NCBI GenBank assembly: GCA_948144175.1
Contig: CANXME010002058.1
Location: 236,501 to 300,500, forward strand
Length of the DNA stretch: 64,000 nt
Direction of reading: 5' to 3'
Origin: Closterium sp. NIES-65
Lineage: Eukaryota > Streptophyta > Zygnematophyceae > Desmidiales > Closteriaceae
In this document: positions 23,362 through 35,876 of the stretch, in pieces
How positions within the stretch are numbered: the first letter of the stretch is position 1
How the letters are laid out: every line of letters begins with the position of its first letter
The notes under the pieces: generated by a model
What the model was told of the DNA's origin: nothing
The model's database searches: none
What the model saw: the letters and a program-made list of their open reading frames with translations, nothing else
Made by a program: the position numbers and the translations under genes

Positions 23362-25241
23362 GCAGCCGCACCAGCACCTAGAGCAGCAGACTTGATACCG
23401 CGGTCAGACGGCACACACAGGAGACGCGCGAAGTAGCGGGACTCTGTGTAACTACGCGCCCCGCAAGTCTGACTAGTCCGGACACCCGTGCTAATAACGT
23501 ACGGGCAGCGAGCAGTACTCAGCGACCCTCCATTCTGAGCGCACCACTCACGAAGCTGTTGGGGTGAAAGAGTCTCGCGCGGAGAACGCTGCTGCTGCAC
23601 CGGGCCGCTACGAGAAACTCCCAAACTACCCACTCCAGGATGACTCCCACCACTGCCACCTCGAGAACCCCAAGTGGTGTACCACTCACAAAGTTGTTGG
23701 GGGTGAGGGACTCACGCGGGGGACGCCGGAGCTGCATCCTGCCATTACAAGCAGCTGCGGAACTACTCACTCCAGGACGACTCCCACTACGGCCATCCCG
23801 ACAACCCCAACTAGCGTACAACTCACGAAGCTTTTGGGGGGTGAGGGACTCACGCGGGCGACGCTGGAGCTGCATCTGGCCACGCCAGGAGCAGCAGTAG
23901 CAGTAGAAAGAGCAGTAGTAGTAAGAGTAGCAGTAACAGCAGTACGGGCAAGGCAGTGCTCACCAGTGGCGAGAAGGGCAGGCGTACGACGGCGGGAACG
24001 GCGAGGCCGCTACCACTGTAGGGCGAGAGCTCTGCGGCAGCTGCAGGGGTGGCTACTCCAGTGGTAGCTGCTCCAGGGGCGGCTACTGCAGTGGCGGCTG
24101 CTCCAGGGGCGGCTGGTGCAGTGACGGCTGCTGCAGTGGTGGCTGCTCCAGGGACGGCTGCTGCAGTGGCGGCTGCTCCAGGGGCGGCTGCAGCAGTGGG
24201 GGCTGCTCCAGGGGCGGCTGCTGCAGTGGCGGCTGCTCCAGGGACGCCTGCTGCATTGGCGGCTGCTCCAGGGGCGGCTGCTGCAGAGGCGGCTACTTCC
24301 AGGGGCGGCTGCTGCATTTGCGTCTGCTCCAGGGGCGGCTCGGCTGCTGGGCGACCCGGCGGCGCAGCTGCTGGGCGACTCGGCGGCTAGGCTGCTCGCT
24401 AGGGGCGACAACGGGGCCAGGTAGGGGCGGCAACGGGGCCGCTAGGGGCGGCGTCGGGGTCGCGTAGGGAGCAGAGCGGCAACGGGACCGCGAGGGGCGG
24501 CCGCTGGACCGCGTAGGGGCGGCGACGGGGCCGCGTAGGGAAGAGAGCGGCGACGGGGCCGCTAGGGGCGGCGACGAGGCCGCGTAGGGGCGGCGACGGG
24601 GCCGCGTAGGGAAGGGAGCGGCGACGGGGCCACTAGGGGCGGCGACGGAGCCGCGTAGGGGTGGCAACGGGGCCACTAGGGGCGGCGACGGGGCCGCGTA
24701 GGGGCGGCGATGGGGCCGCGTAGGGAAGGGAGCGGCGACGGGGCCGCTAGGGGCGGCGACGGGGCCGCGTAGGGGCGGCAACAGGCCGCGTAGGGAGGGA
24801 GGCGGCTACGGGGCCGCTAGGGGCGGCGTCAGGGCCGCCAGGGGCAGCGCCGAGGCCGCGTAGGGGCGGCAACAGGGCCGCTAGGGGCCGAGAGGGGCCT
24901 GGAAGGGCGGGAACGGGGCTGTGTAGGGGCGGCAACGGGGCCGCGTAGGGGAGGGAGGCGGCTACGGGGCCGCTAGGGGCGGCGACAGGGCCGCTAGGGG
25001 CGGGGACGAGGCCGCGTAGGGGCGGCAACGGGGCCGCTAGGGGCCGCGAGGGGCCTGGAAGGTCGGCGACGGGGCCGCTAGAGGCGGCGCGAGGGGCCGT
25101 GAGAGGGGCCTCTACGAGAGCTCGACAGAAGGGCGGCCCACAAGGCGCGCCTCGGGTAGGAGCGACTTGCGCTCCGGTCAGAAAAAGTTTCCAGTGGTGG
25201 GCCCAAGGAATCTTTCCCACTAGGGAACCTGCTCTATACCA
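23362..25241 (-). pseudogene. Element B Gag end and 5' leader
   Basis: Minus strand. The Gag C-terminal region (about 24010-23362) shows the CPYVISTG...C motif preceded by LSPQQLREWCAQNGG, and two further LTPQKLRELYASW-like copies upstream. An Ala/Pro-coding repeat follows (about 24390-24010). Then come leader repeats GGGGCCGCTAGGGGCGGCGA (about 25180-24400), GGGCCCACCAC, a GTTCCC/GGGAAA hairpin, and PBS TGGTATAGAGCAGG (25228-25241). Heavily broken. Confidence 0.75.
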
Positions 25242-25367
25242 TGTGAAGAAATGAGGAATGAATGAACTAGCAAACAGGTGGGTACAAGTAGGAAAACCTA
25301 AAAGTGTTGTACCCCATATTGTCTACCCCACTATAGCCTACACAGACTATAGCATATGAGTTTGACA
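25242..25367 (-). repeat. 5' LTR of element B
   Basis: 126 bp; the minus strand starts TGTCAAACTCATATGC at 25367. TSD TCGCC at 25368-25372. It matches 4331-4443. Confidence 0.9.
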
Positions 25368-25372
25368 TCGCC

Positions 25373-28300
25373 GCCTCTGCCAGCCCCGTCGCCGGCTCTA
25401 CCGGCCCCGACGCCGCCTCTACCGAGCCGCCCAGCGGCCGCCCAAAAGCCGAGCCGCCGAGCCGCCCAGCAGCCGAGCAGCCGATCCGCCGAGCCGCCCA
25501 GCAGCCGAGCCCCCGACCCGCTGAGCCGCCCAGCAACCGAGCCGCCGAGCCGCCCGACAGCCGAGCCGCCCAGTAGCCGAGCCACCGAGCCGCCGAGCCA
25601 CCCAGCAGCCCAGCCGCCGAGCCGCCCTGCCGTCGAGCTGCTACTTTTCCTACCGGCGCGCCCCGGCCCTACTTACTCGGACTGGTGAGATCACTCCCTG
25701 CTAGGCCACCGCAGTCATCGCTACCCCCAGTGTCCTTACCTTTGATGCTGAGGGCCGTGCTGTTGACTTTGAGGTCTTGGTCGATGCCCTCCAACTGTTC
25801 CTACAGTGCGATAGGGCAAATGGACTCTCCCTCTTTGATCTCACCTCTGGTGCCTCTCGTGCCCCGCCTGCTACTGCTGGCAGCACTATTCGCTCACAGT
25901 GGGCCACACGCGATGCTGCTGCCCGTCTTGCTGTGCGTCGCCACTTACCGACCACTGAGCCAGTACAAGAGTGCTAAGACCTTGTACGACGCATTGGTTG
26001 CATGCTACTCTTCCCCTCCCACTGCTGCACTGAGCCGCCTCATGCTACCGTACCTCTTCCCTGACCTTGCTGCCTTTCCCACAGTCGCTGACCTCATTAC
26101 GCACCTTCGCACTAATGACACTCGCTACCGCGCTGCGCTTCCTGTTGAGTTTTGTGCCAAGAACCCCCCCCCATGTACATCACCCTCTACTACATAGTCA
26201 CCCGGCTCCCTGACTCCCTTCGCTTAGTCAGGGACCACTTCCTCTCAGTTTGCCCCACCACACTCACCGTTGACCTCCTCGAGGAGCGCCTCCTAGCAGC
26301 ACAGAAGAGCAAATCGCTGTAGGAGCCTCTCGTGGTGACCCTCGCACCCCCGTCTTTGAGGGGTGTTCCCCTTCCCCCCTCTTGCCCTCTGTTGCATCTG
26401 CTGCTGCGGCCGACCTCGTTGGTTTCGAGTCGGTCGGCGCTGCGTCTACCCCTAGCGGGAAACGCCGCAGCGGCAAGGGCAAGGGGGGCAAGGGCGCTGG
26501 AGGGGCTGGCGGGGGCGGTGGAGGTGGTGGTGGAGGCAGTGGAGGGGGTGGGGGTGGTGGTGCAAGTGGTGGTGGGGGTGGAGGTGTCGGTGGCAGCAAT
26601 AGAGGCGGAGGAGGCGGCGGCATTGGTGGAGGGAGCGGAGGCGGCGAAGGTGGCGGAGGCGGCGAAGGTGGCGGAGGCGGCGGAGGTGGCGGAGGAGGCG
26701 GCGGCAGCGGTGGAGCTGGTCGCGGCTCTGCGCAGAGGAGTGGATCCGGTGGTGGTCCGCGCCAGCAGCAGCAGCGCAGTCGTGAGACCCTGTCCCCTCA
26801 GCAGCTTCGTGAGTGGTACGCTGCGGGTCAACGCGGTGGGGGTACTGGTCCCTGCACCTACGTCCTCCGTACCGGCGACCGCGCTGGTGAGCAGTACGGG
26901 GGCTCGCACTCCACCCATAGCTGCTTCGGCCGCCTAACGGAAGCGTGGTGTCACCAGATCCCTGACGCCACTGAGATCCCTCGCTTGGGAGTGCTGTCTA
27001 AGACGGGGGTTGCTATCTTTGATCTTGATTATGATGCTATTCTTGCTACCATGTATGCTGTGTCTGATAGTGTTGAGGGTGACTGTTACCTGTGTGTTCC
27101 GCCTGACCCGGGCATTGAGGCTGCTGCTCTAGGTACTCCTGAGGCTGCTGCTCTATGTGCTAGTGCGTCTGCTACCCCAGGTGCTGGTGAGTCTGCTCTC
27201 TCAGGTACTACGTCGGCTCAGGCCCTACACACCTTCACCCTTGACTCGGGTGCTTCCCGCTTGCAGTCTCCCTAGCGGACCCCTCTAGGGGTCCTGTCCT
27301 TGCTAACTTCTCCATTGTCTTACCGTGCCCAGCAGCCCCCTCTGGCACCCTGTAAGGTCTCTACCTCCCCTCGTTCTCTACGAACTTGGTGAGTGGAGCT
27401 GATCTACAGGATAGGGGGGTTAACCAGTTCACTCCTGCGAGTCAGCGGGTGACCCACTTCATGTGTGCTCGGACAGGCCGACACTTGGCCACATTCACCC
27501 GTCGGCCGGGGTCGAGCCTGTACACACTGACTACTGAGTCTCCTCCGGCTGCTGAGTCTGGTCAGGTAGCTGCGTCGAGTCAGGTGTTTGCTGCAGCATC
27601 CAAGTCTGGTCCAGAGTCTGCTCCCTGCTCGTGTCGTCTCGTGTCCCACCAGACTCTCCTTTGGCACCACCGCCTTGGTCACCCCTCCCTGCCTCGTCTC
27701 CGAGGCATGGCCTCCCATGTCCTTGTCTCTGGTCACCCCCGGTCTCTCCCTCCCCTACCTCCGAGGCCTGCCCCTACCTGCGTCCCCTGCGTCGAGCGGC
27801 GACAGCGCACTGCCCCTCGCTCCTCCGAGTTTCCTCCGACAGAGGCTCCGCTGCAGACGCTTCACATGGACGTGTGGGGCCCCGCCCGCGTCCGTGCCAG
27901 GGGCACGAGCGTTAGGTCCTGTTGCTGGTTGACGACTACTCGCGTTACACCATAGTCTTCCTCTTGCGCAGCAAGGGTGACGTCAGTGAGGTGTTGATCG
28001 ACTGGATCCGCGCAGCTCGTCTCCAGTGAAGCTGGAGCTACTGGGGGTGTTGGCGCTGGTGGTTTTGCTGGCGTTGGTGCGTCTGAGGGTGCTAGAGTTG
28101 GCGCTGTTAGAGCTGGAGGTGCTTCTGGCACGGGTGCTGCTACTACGAGTACTGGTGCTGTCCCTGCTGGTTTTGGAGGCGCTGCGCAGCCGCGGCCGTA
28201 CTTCGTTCCGCTCCTTGAGCAGGTTCTTGGTCTCCCGCCCTCTATTGGTCCTGCTCCTCCCTTAGAGTGTCCACAACCTGTCGAATCGCAGTCACAGTTA

Positions 28301-30411
28301 CAGCTCGCCTCCCCCCTACCTACTCCTTCTCCCTATACTGGTCCTACTGGAGGTCTTGCTGAGCGTCGTGAGCCTGCGTCTCGTCCTGCGTTGCCTGTTC
28401 GTGCTGCTTGCACTAGTGATCGTGCTCCGCGTCCGCGTCCTCCTGCGGTCCCAGGCACACACCAGATAGCACTACGTCCTTCCACTGCTCCTCTGCGTGT
28501 CATGTTGCCGTCTCCTCCAGAGTCCTCTCTTCCTGTTCTTGCTGACCCAGATTCTGACTCTCTTCGTGCTGCCAGTCCTACTGTCACGCGTCTCCTGGCT
28601 ACTAGTGTCAATGACCCTTCTTTTGAGTCCACTGAGCTTGTCGACTTTGCTGCTGGCTGTCGTCTAGACTACGCTGCTAGTCTCGTTGCTGAGTCTGACT
28701 CTGTCTTTCCTCCGTCCGTCGGGGGTGAGTGTGCTCTTAGCACGGACATCCTTGAGGACACGCAGGAGGAGTTCCAGTGTTTTGCTGCTGCTTTGCCTCA
28801 TCTCGTGTCCACGCTGATTGCCCCTGAGGGAGACCCGGATGCACCACACATCCCGACTCCTCGATCGTACGCTGAGGCGATCGAGGGTCCCTACTCCTCA
28901 TAGTTGCACTCATCCATGGACGTAGAGATGGCTTCCTGGAAGTCCACAGGCACCTACGTCGACGAGGTTCCCCCGCCTGGGGCGAACATCGTCAGTGGCA
29001 TGTGGATATTCAGGGTGAAGCGGCCGCCAGGTTCTCCGCCTGTCTTCAAGGCGCGTTACGTGGCTTGAGGCTTCAGTCAGTGGCAGGGAGTTGACTACTT
29101 TCAGACCTTCTCTCCCACCCCGAAGATGACCACTCTTCGGATGCTGCTGCACATAGCCGCTCAGTGCGACTACGAGCTTCACTCTCTTGACTTCAGCACA
29201 GCTTTCCTGCAGGGCAGCCTACACGAGGAGATCTGGCTGCGCCGCCCACCTGGCTTCACTGGGTCGTTTCCTCCTGGTACCCAGTGGAGCCTCCGGCGGC
29301 CAGTCTACGGTCTCCGCCAGGCGCCCCGTGAGTGGCACGACACACTGAGGACTACACTTGCGGCTCTTGGGTTTGCTCCTTCTACAGCCGACCCGTCGCT
29401 GTTTCTGCGCACCGACACCTCTTTGCCGCCGTTCTACATCCTCGTGTACGTCGACGACTTTGTCTTTGCCACTGCTGACACTGCTGGACCCACCCACGTG
29501 AAGTCGGAGCTGCAGAAGCGACACACGTGCACAGACCTGGGTGAACTGCGCAGCTACCTTGGCTTGCAGATCACCCGGGACAGAGCACAGCGCACCATTA
29601 CCCTGACTCAGACACACATGGTGCAGCAGGTCCTTCAGCGCTTCGACTTCACGTACTCCTTGCCTCAGGCCACTCCTCTGTCTACTCGCCACTTGCTCTC
29701 AGCTCTGCCTTCGGATGAGTCTGTAGAGCCGAGTGGCCCGTACCTAGAGCTTGTTGGCTGCCTCATGTACTTGATGACCTGCACACGACCTAACCTTGCA
29801 TACCCTCTTAGCATCTTGGCACGCTATGTTGCTCCTGAGAGACACCGACCAGAGCCCATGGCTGCAGAGAAGAGGGTGTTGCGCTACTTGTGCAGTACGC
29901 CGGGCATGGGGCTAGTGCTTGGAGGGCGACGTCGAGTGGTCCTCACAGGTCACGCAGGCGCTTCTTGGTCTAACGACCAGGCTACGCAGCGGTCGTCACA
30001 GGGTTACACCTTCAGTCTTGGCTCCGGCTCTGTTTCGTGGCGGTCTACCAGCTCCTCTTCTGTTCTCGACTCCAGCTGTGAGGCTGAGATCTACGCAGGG
30101 GCCATGGCTGCACAAGAGCTACGCTGGCTCAGCTACCTGCTGACTGACCTAGGAGAGCCGCCTCGTTCTCCTCCAGTTCTGTACGTAGACAACAAGGCCA
30201 GTAGCACACACTGGAGCACTGAACAAAGCACATTGCTCTCCGCTACTTCCTTGCTCGTGAGCTGCAGTAGCGTGGTCAGCTGCGCCTTGCTTACGTGGCA
30301 TTTGAGGCCAACACTGCTGATATCTTTACCAAGGCACTTCCGCTTTGTGATCATCAGTGCTTTTGTACTATGCTAGGTCTTGTGCCTACTTGGCCTCACT
30401 TGCTCACTTCT
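25373..30411 (+). pseudogene. Element D leader end, gag and pol remains
   Basis: Leader CCGAGCCGCC-type repeats (to about 25670). Gag-like text follows (VLTFDAEGRAVDFEV, KTLYDALVACYSSP, LPYLFPDLAAFPTVADLITH), then a Gly-rich tract (about 26500-26720), LSPQQLREWYAAGQRGGG and a degenerate form of the spaced zinc-like motif. Protease, integrase (HMDVWGPARVRA), RT (about 28870-29700) and RNase H (LYVDNKA, ANTADIFTKALP) pieces are all recognisable. More than eight breaks. Bases 30412-30609 are the lineage's shared 3' non-coding part. Confidence 0.82.
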
Positions 30412-30609
30412 TGACCTTGCTTGTACTGTGATCTTTCTATACCTGCACTTGCCTGTTTACCTTTATATATGATCTTGCATGTGAATTGGCCTTGTGGCCT
30501 TGCTCTTGTGCTCGGATTGTGTGGTGATGTTGTGATCCACCCTGAGCTTGCTTTGCTTTGCTTGACTGGTCTTGTGACCTCTTGTTCTCCCACTTTGCCT
30601 ATGGAGGTG

Positions 30610-30734
30610 TGTCAAACTTATATCATATAGCTTGTCTAGGCTATAGTGGGGTAGACACTATGGGGTACAATTTCCTAGGGTTTCCTACTTGTACCCAACC
30701 TTGTGCTAGTTCATTCATTCCTCATTTCTTCACA
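30610..30734 (+). repeat. 3' LTR of element D
   Basis: 125 bp with about three differences from 3478-3602. It is followed by the AAAAA target copy and the right fragment of the MITE that D interrupts. Confidence 0.9.
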
Positions 30735-30790
30735 AAAAAACTTATTTTATTTATAAGCGCATATGCGCTACTATCCGGGGTAATACGGGT
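30735..30790 (+). repeat. MITE copy 2, right fragment
   Basis: A-run, CTTATTTTATTTATAAGCGC, then CTATCCGGGG and a degraded right end. It is collinear with about 36830-36888 of the intact MITE. Together with 3422-3477 it is one older copy split by element D; its left end is not recognised. Confidence 0.65.
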
Positions 30791-30887
30791 AGAGATACAG
30801 GGCTTTATATGATCACAAGGAATATGAAAGGTTTAACTAAGTGTAACTACTGTTGCACTTTGATACAGCGACGACCCAGGTAACTAC
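30791..30887 (-). repeat. E-family LTR fragment, left part
   Basis: Reverse-complement match to the middle of the LTR of element E: minus-strand ATATTCCTTGTGATCATATA and GTTACCTGGGTCGTC against the LTR's TATTCCTTGTAATCATATA and GTTACCCGAGTCGT. It continues at 36308 after E. It is an older, diverged LTR into which E and the MITEs inserted. Confidence 0.65.
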
Positions 30888-31330
30888 TGTTGGAAACATA
30901 TAGTTCGCGCTTTTGATGTGTCGAGTACTACGGTACAACGAAAGCGAAGCAAACTAAAGCGAAACAACAGCGAGTCAACCAAAACGGTTGACAGAAAGAT
31001 AATAGCAAGAGGTTGAGTGAAGGTCAAAGGTCAGCGACCTTTGACTCGCCGAAGGCAGCGCAATAGCAAGGACACATAACTAACTGGATATTAGGCAGTT
31101 ACCCGAGTCGTTACAGTATCGAACCGCAACAAAATTTAGAGTTAGTCAAACCTTTCGTATTCCTTGTAATCATATAAAAGCTTGTATCTCTTTGTCATTA
31201 TCAACTTATCTTGTTCTTACACACCAGTGCAAGGTGGTTCAATAAGTTTACTAAGACGCTTCCGCTAATACATCACTACTCTGAGACTTCAGTCTTGAAA
31301 ACGATCCTAAGGGCTTTTCTCAGCCCAACA
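30888..31330 (+). repeat. 5' LTR of element E
   Basis: 443 bp, TGTTGGAAACATATAG...CAGCCCAACA, followed by PBS TGGTATGAGAGC. It contains the near-palindrome AAAGGTCAGCGACCTTT. Confidence 0.88.
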
Positions 31331-31339
31331 TGGTATGAG

Positions 31340-34300
31340 AGCTAGCAAGACAAAAGACAACTCTGCTCAACTTCCTACAACAACAGAAGGCATGGCTACG
31401 CAGAAAGAAAGAAGCTCGTCTACTGGATCTCCCGGCAACACTTCTACTCCACCTCCAGCCTCCGGACTACAAATAGAGAGAGGCACAATCCAAGGACCAG
31501 CTGCTGAGCTAATGAAACTCCTGCTAATTAAGGTACCGGCTTCGACCCAAGCATGATGGAGAAGTTCTTCTCCTTCATGTCGTTCTACGAGCAACATCAA
31601 CAAGCGGCACCTGCGCAGTCAAACAACAGCAACAACAACAACGAAGTCATCCCATGAGCCTTGAGGGTTTATCCTTTGCGTGCGGAAATCAGCTGCCTAC
31701 CTTCGCACCTTATGAGCCTCAACGCGGCTCTGTCAGCTTCATGCCGAATCGACTCCCACCCGGACAAGAAACGAAGACACTGGACGCACTTCACTTGCAG
31801 TCACAGTTTGCGCACGTTATGAAACCGCAAACGACAACGCCATTCGACGGCAAAGATTTCTATACCTGGTCCTTTTAAGTTCAAGCTTATGATGGAGGGC
31901 GCCCAAATCCTTGGCTTCTTCGACGGTTCCCTGCCATATCCAACGCACGGAACAGAGTACGACAAGCAGCAGTACACATATCATTCACTCATGGCGTACA
32001 CCATACACATGCGAAACATAACGCCAAACGAGCAGCAGAACATCCGGTCTTATCGCGGATACGGTAACTCCGCCGAGCTCGCGTACAACCACCTGGAGAA
32101 CCTGTATCACGCAACCGGCAGCGTCAATCAAAGTCGTCTCATGGCGCAATTAACAACGATTCAAATGCAACCGGACAAAAAGGGGATGGCATATATCAGT
32201 CGCTATCGAGGTATGCGCGATAGACTCCTTCAATGCGGCGGATTAATATCTGAAGAAGTGTTCGTCACTATTGTCATCACAGGCCTCGGTCCTCAATGGC
32301 GCTCCACTCGAGCTATTCTGCGAGCTAATGGAAGGATCTCCGAAGCAAACCTCTGCGTTAAAATCCACGCCGAGCAATAAGACATGGACCTGCACGAAGC
32401 GTCACAAGAAGAAGGCATCAGTACCGGAGTTCATATTTCATACTCAGCGGCGCAACAACAATAACATCCGACAACACGAGCACCAAGCACGAAGATACGT
32501 ACCACCGTTTTGTCACCTCTGCAAAACGTCAGGGCACTCTCTCGCACACTAGTGCAATCAACACCACCACCACTCCAGCTTCGACCTTCAAGCAGTCAGG
32601 TGGCTTCCATACAGCCACATCCTTCCAACGAGGCGTCGTCTTCAACAACAACATCACAACCAGCACGAGGAACAAGAAATATCATAAGTTGCATGACAAG
32701 AACGGACTCCTGCATCACCGGCTCACCACCGACGTATTCACCTGAAGAACAGCTTGACGAAAGCCCGCCCTGTCGTGAATCGCTGTAACCAAACCCGACG
32801 TACGCCGCCATAGCACAGAGCGAACCATTCGGTCAAGATACTTGGTTCTTGGACAGATGTTGCCGACAACATATGTGCTCATCAAACCGCTTCGTCCAAC
32901 AGGAACAACACCTCAACCGGGATGTCGTGATCATCGTTGCCAACAACCAGAACTTGCGCACACGACTACAAGGAGTAATTCAACTTCAGTCCCGCGAGAC
33001 CAATGTCGTCTTACAAATGTGAAAGGTTTTAATTGCAGAAGGACTGGGCTACAACTTACTCAGCGTCAGCCAGCTCATGGCAAAATGAATTGATCTTGAA
33101 GCCGACAGCACAACTCCGGAATTCAGACTGTACAACGGAAGGGACAGGCTTTACATCGGAAGAGCGGTCATAAAGAAAAACGTCTTCGTTCTTGATTTCG
33201 TCCCAGATCAAGGCACCGCTGACAGCGACGTGATTGTTAACTTCACCACTTGGTCGCACCCACCAGATCTCGACCCCGACTTCAGCCCTGGAGGATTCTG
33301 GTACTCACACACCATACCTGAAACACAATGAACAAGGGCGCTAGTGGTGATCCAAGAGACATTAGGAGAAGCATCAACATCGGCAGCAGCAGAGACAACT
33401 GCAGAAGAGACAGCAGCAGTGACAATGGGAGCAGCAGCGGCAACATCGGCAGAAGCAAAGACAACGACACCAGTACCAACGCCCGTTCAACAGTTGATTC
33501 CCGCCCCACGCAACGTTCACCGAAGCGCCAACATCATTGCCAGTTTTTACTCCAACTCCGATGTGTACTGACGTTCACCTGGACATCGCACTGACGAATC
33601 ATTATGGCATCAAAGGTTAGGGCATCCTAGCAACACAACACTGAACAACACGACAGTAGCAGGAGTGCTCGATAAAGACTCACTCCTCGTACCCGACGGT
33701 AGAGAACTTCAACGAGTCCGCGGAACCTACTTTACCTGCCCTGAAGCCGACTTACCCCATCATCCGTTTGTCTCTCATCACAACCCAAGTGCGCCAGCCT
33801 ATGCACCACTGGAGAAGGTTTACAGCGACATAATGTACGCCCGCGAAAGCTGACAAGGAGCCTACAACTATGTCATCACCTTCATCGATGCTGCCACCAG
33901 ATACATCTGGCACCTCAATCTTCCGAGTTGCAACATGGCCTTCACCACACCAGCAAATGAGGCTGATTGGGATGAGCAAAACGTGGACAGAGTATCCGAG
34001 GAAGCCGGACCCCTTCCTTACTGCTCGATACCTATTTTGATGGACGACGAAAATCCTCGCGAAAGCATCAACGCCGAAGTCTACTACAACTTCGCCGACA
34101 ATGGTTACGTTACACCCCAGCTGGTCAACACCAACGTTTTGGAACGCATAGGCTCCAACTTCCTACCTGATCCAGAAGCGGGAGACGAAGCAATCTATCC
34201 TGAGGACCCAAATCTCCCTCGCTACACACAGAGTGGGCTGCAGATACCCGGACTCGTCATCGCCATCCACAGAGCATCGCCGCCAAAGGAGCCTGCCACT

Positions 34301-35800
34301 GTTCAGCAGGCTCTTGGGGGGTGCACAGGAAAAAATGGCGCGAAGCCATGGACAGGGAATTAAATGCGCTGGAAGACAGAAACACCTGGATGATAGTACC
34401 CATCGGAGTGGCACGCAACAAAACTATCCTCACGCGAAAGTGGGTCTTCCGCGTGAAGTCAAAAGTTGACGGAACAATTGACAAGTTCAAGGCACGATGG
34501 GTCGTGCGCGGCTTCGATCAAGAGCATGGACAAGATTTCATTGAGACCTTCGCGCCGGTCAGCCGACATACCTATTTGCGAATCCTTCTCGCAATAGCCC
34601 CCATGAAGTGGAAGAAGCTCCGCCAAATCGACGTGGCTAACGCGTTCCTCTACGCTCTCGTCTACGCCGAGATCTTCGTCGAGCAACCACACAGATCCGA
34701 CACAAACCCTAATCAATTCTGTCAGCTGCTAAAGTCCCTGTACGACATCAAGCAAGCTCCGCGGCTGTAGCAACAGTACCCACATGCCCGATTAATCCGC
34801 ATAGGCTTTCGGCAATCACCACACGACCAGGTTATGTACCAACTTATGAAGGAAGCCGAGTACATCTTACTGGTCGTGTATGTAGACAACATGCTCTACA
34901 TAGGCTCTACCGACGGCATCACCAACTGGTTTGAAGGGGAGCTGCAACAGGATCTCTCACTCACGGTTTCTTCTACCGTGACTCAGTACCTTGGACTCAA
35001 CATACTCGACGGAGAGAGCGCGATCTACCGTAGCGCCGCAAAATACGCTGACACAGTCGCCAAACGCTTTGGATTAACATCAGCCGTCATCTCCACGCCC
35101 TATTGCTACACCGCCGGAAATCACCAGGAAAAATCTAACCTGCTCGGATTTGCCGAACTACGCAACTACCAACGAAAACTGGGCTGCCTGCTCTTCGCAG
35201 CTGTTACCTGCCGACCGGACCTGTAATACTCAGCAAGTCAGCTTTCTACCTACCTCAAGCGGCCCGAAGCAGAGCACATTGCCGAACTCGACCACGCCTT
35301 ACACTACCTCGTCAACACACCAACGATCGGCCCAACCTACCACAAGACCAGAACCACTACTCCAACGCTAATCGGCTACGTGGATGCTGACCATGCAGGC
35401 GATTCTGATAGCAGGCGATCACGCAACGGCTACATCTATCGACTCGAGCCCGTCTGTCCTATCTCGTGGCAGTTGAGTAAGCAAGAACTAATAGCTCTCT
35501 CCTCTGCTGAAGTTGAATACATAGCACTCTGCTCAGCCACCAAGGAAGGACTGTACCTTCGCGAACTACTAGAAGAAGCAAAGCTGTCACAGTTACCCAG
35601 CTTCTCCCTCTTCTGCGACAACTAATCTGCAATTCGCATATCGAACAAGAGTGGGTTCGCGAACCGAAAGAAGCACATTGCCCTGCGCTATTTCTTTGTG
35701 AAGGACGAGATCGAGAAAGGGAGACTCGAGCTATCCTATTGTCCCATGTCCGAGATGGCAGCAGACTACTTGACCAAGAAACTCGGAAAGTAGAAGTTCG
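31340..35800 (+). pseudogene. Element E gag-pol remains
   Basis: Gag-like text (NITPNEQQNIRSYRGYG, ENLYHATGSVNQSRLMAQL, MRDRLLQCGGLISEEVFV) resembles UBN2-type copia Gag, with a CHLCKTSGHSLAH zinc-knuckle remnant near 32510. RT shows RKWVFRVKSKVDGTIDKFKA, VRGFDQEHGQDFIETFAPV, IDVANAFLY and YVDNMLYIGS. RNase H shows YVDADHAGDSDSRRSRNGYI and ISWQLSKQELIALSSAEVEY, then KKHIALRYFFVKDEIEKG. Heavily broken fossil. Confidence 0.82.
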
Positions 35801-35876
35801 AGTACTGCATGCTGCTGACTGGGCAAGGCCACGTCATCAACAACGAAGGCGACGACACTCCAGAAGTGAAGGGGAG

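Larger units (their letters stand above)
4331..25367 (-). mobile_element. Ty1/copia element B, split by A and C
   Basis: Minus-strand copia element inserted in the leader of D. LTRs are 25242-25367 (5') and 4331-4443 (3'), with TSD TCGCC at 4326-4330 and 25368-25372. About 6.5 kb is its own sequence. Parts in minus-strand order: PBS 25228-25241, leader repeats about 25180-24400, Gag C-terminal region about 24010-23362, protease about 16080, integrase about 15780-14790, repeat linker about 14730-13850, RT about 13640-12910 and 5524-5290, RNase H to 4640. It is broken more than six times, besides the two insertions. Confidence 0.88.
3478..30734 (+). mobile_element. Ty1/copia element D, split by element B
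   Basis: Copia element with both LTRs (3478-3602 and 30610-30734) and a 5-bp target duplication AAAAA (3473-3477 and 30735-30739). About 6.2 kb is its own sequence; 4331-25367 is the nested element B with its insertions. Parts: PBS 3603-3616, leader repeats 3617-4330 and 25373-25690, gag about 25720-27050, protease about 27210, integrase about 27390-28030, repeat linker, RT about 28870-29700, RNase H to about 30400, 3' non-coding to 30609. The LTRs differ at about 3 of 125 positions, yet the coding part is heavily broken (more than eight breaks). Confidence 0.9.
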
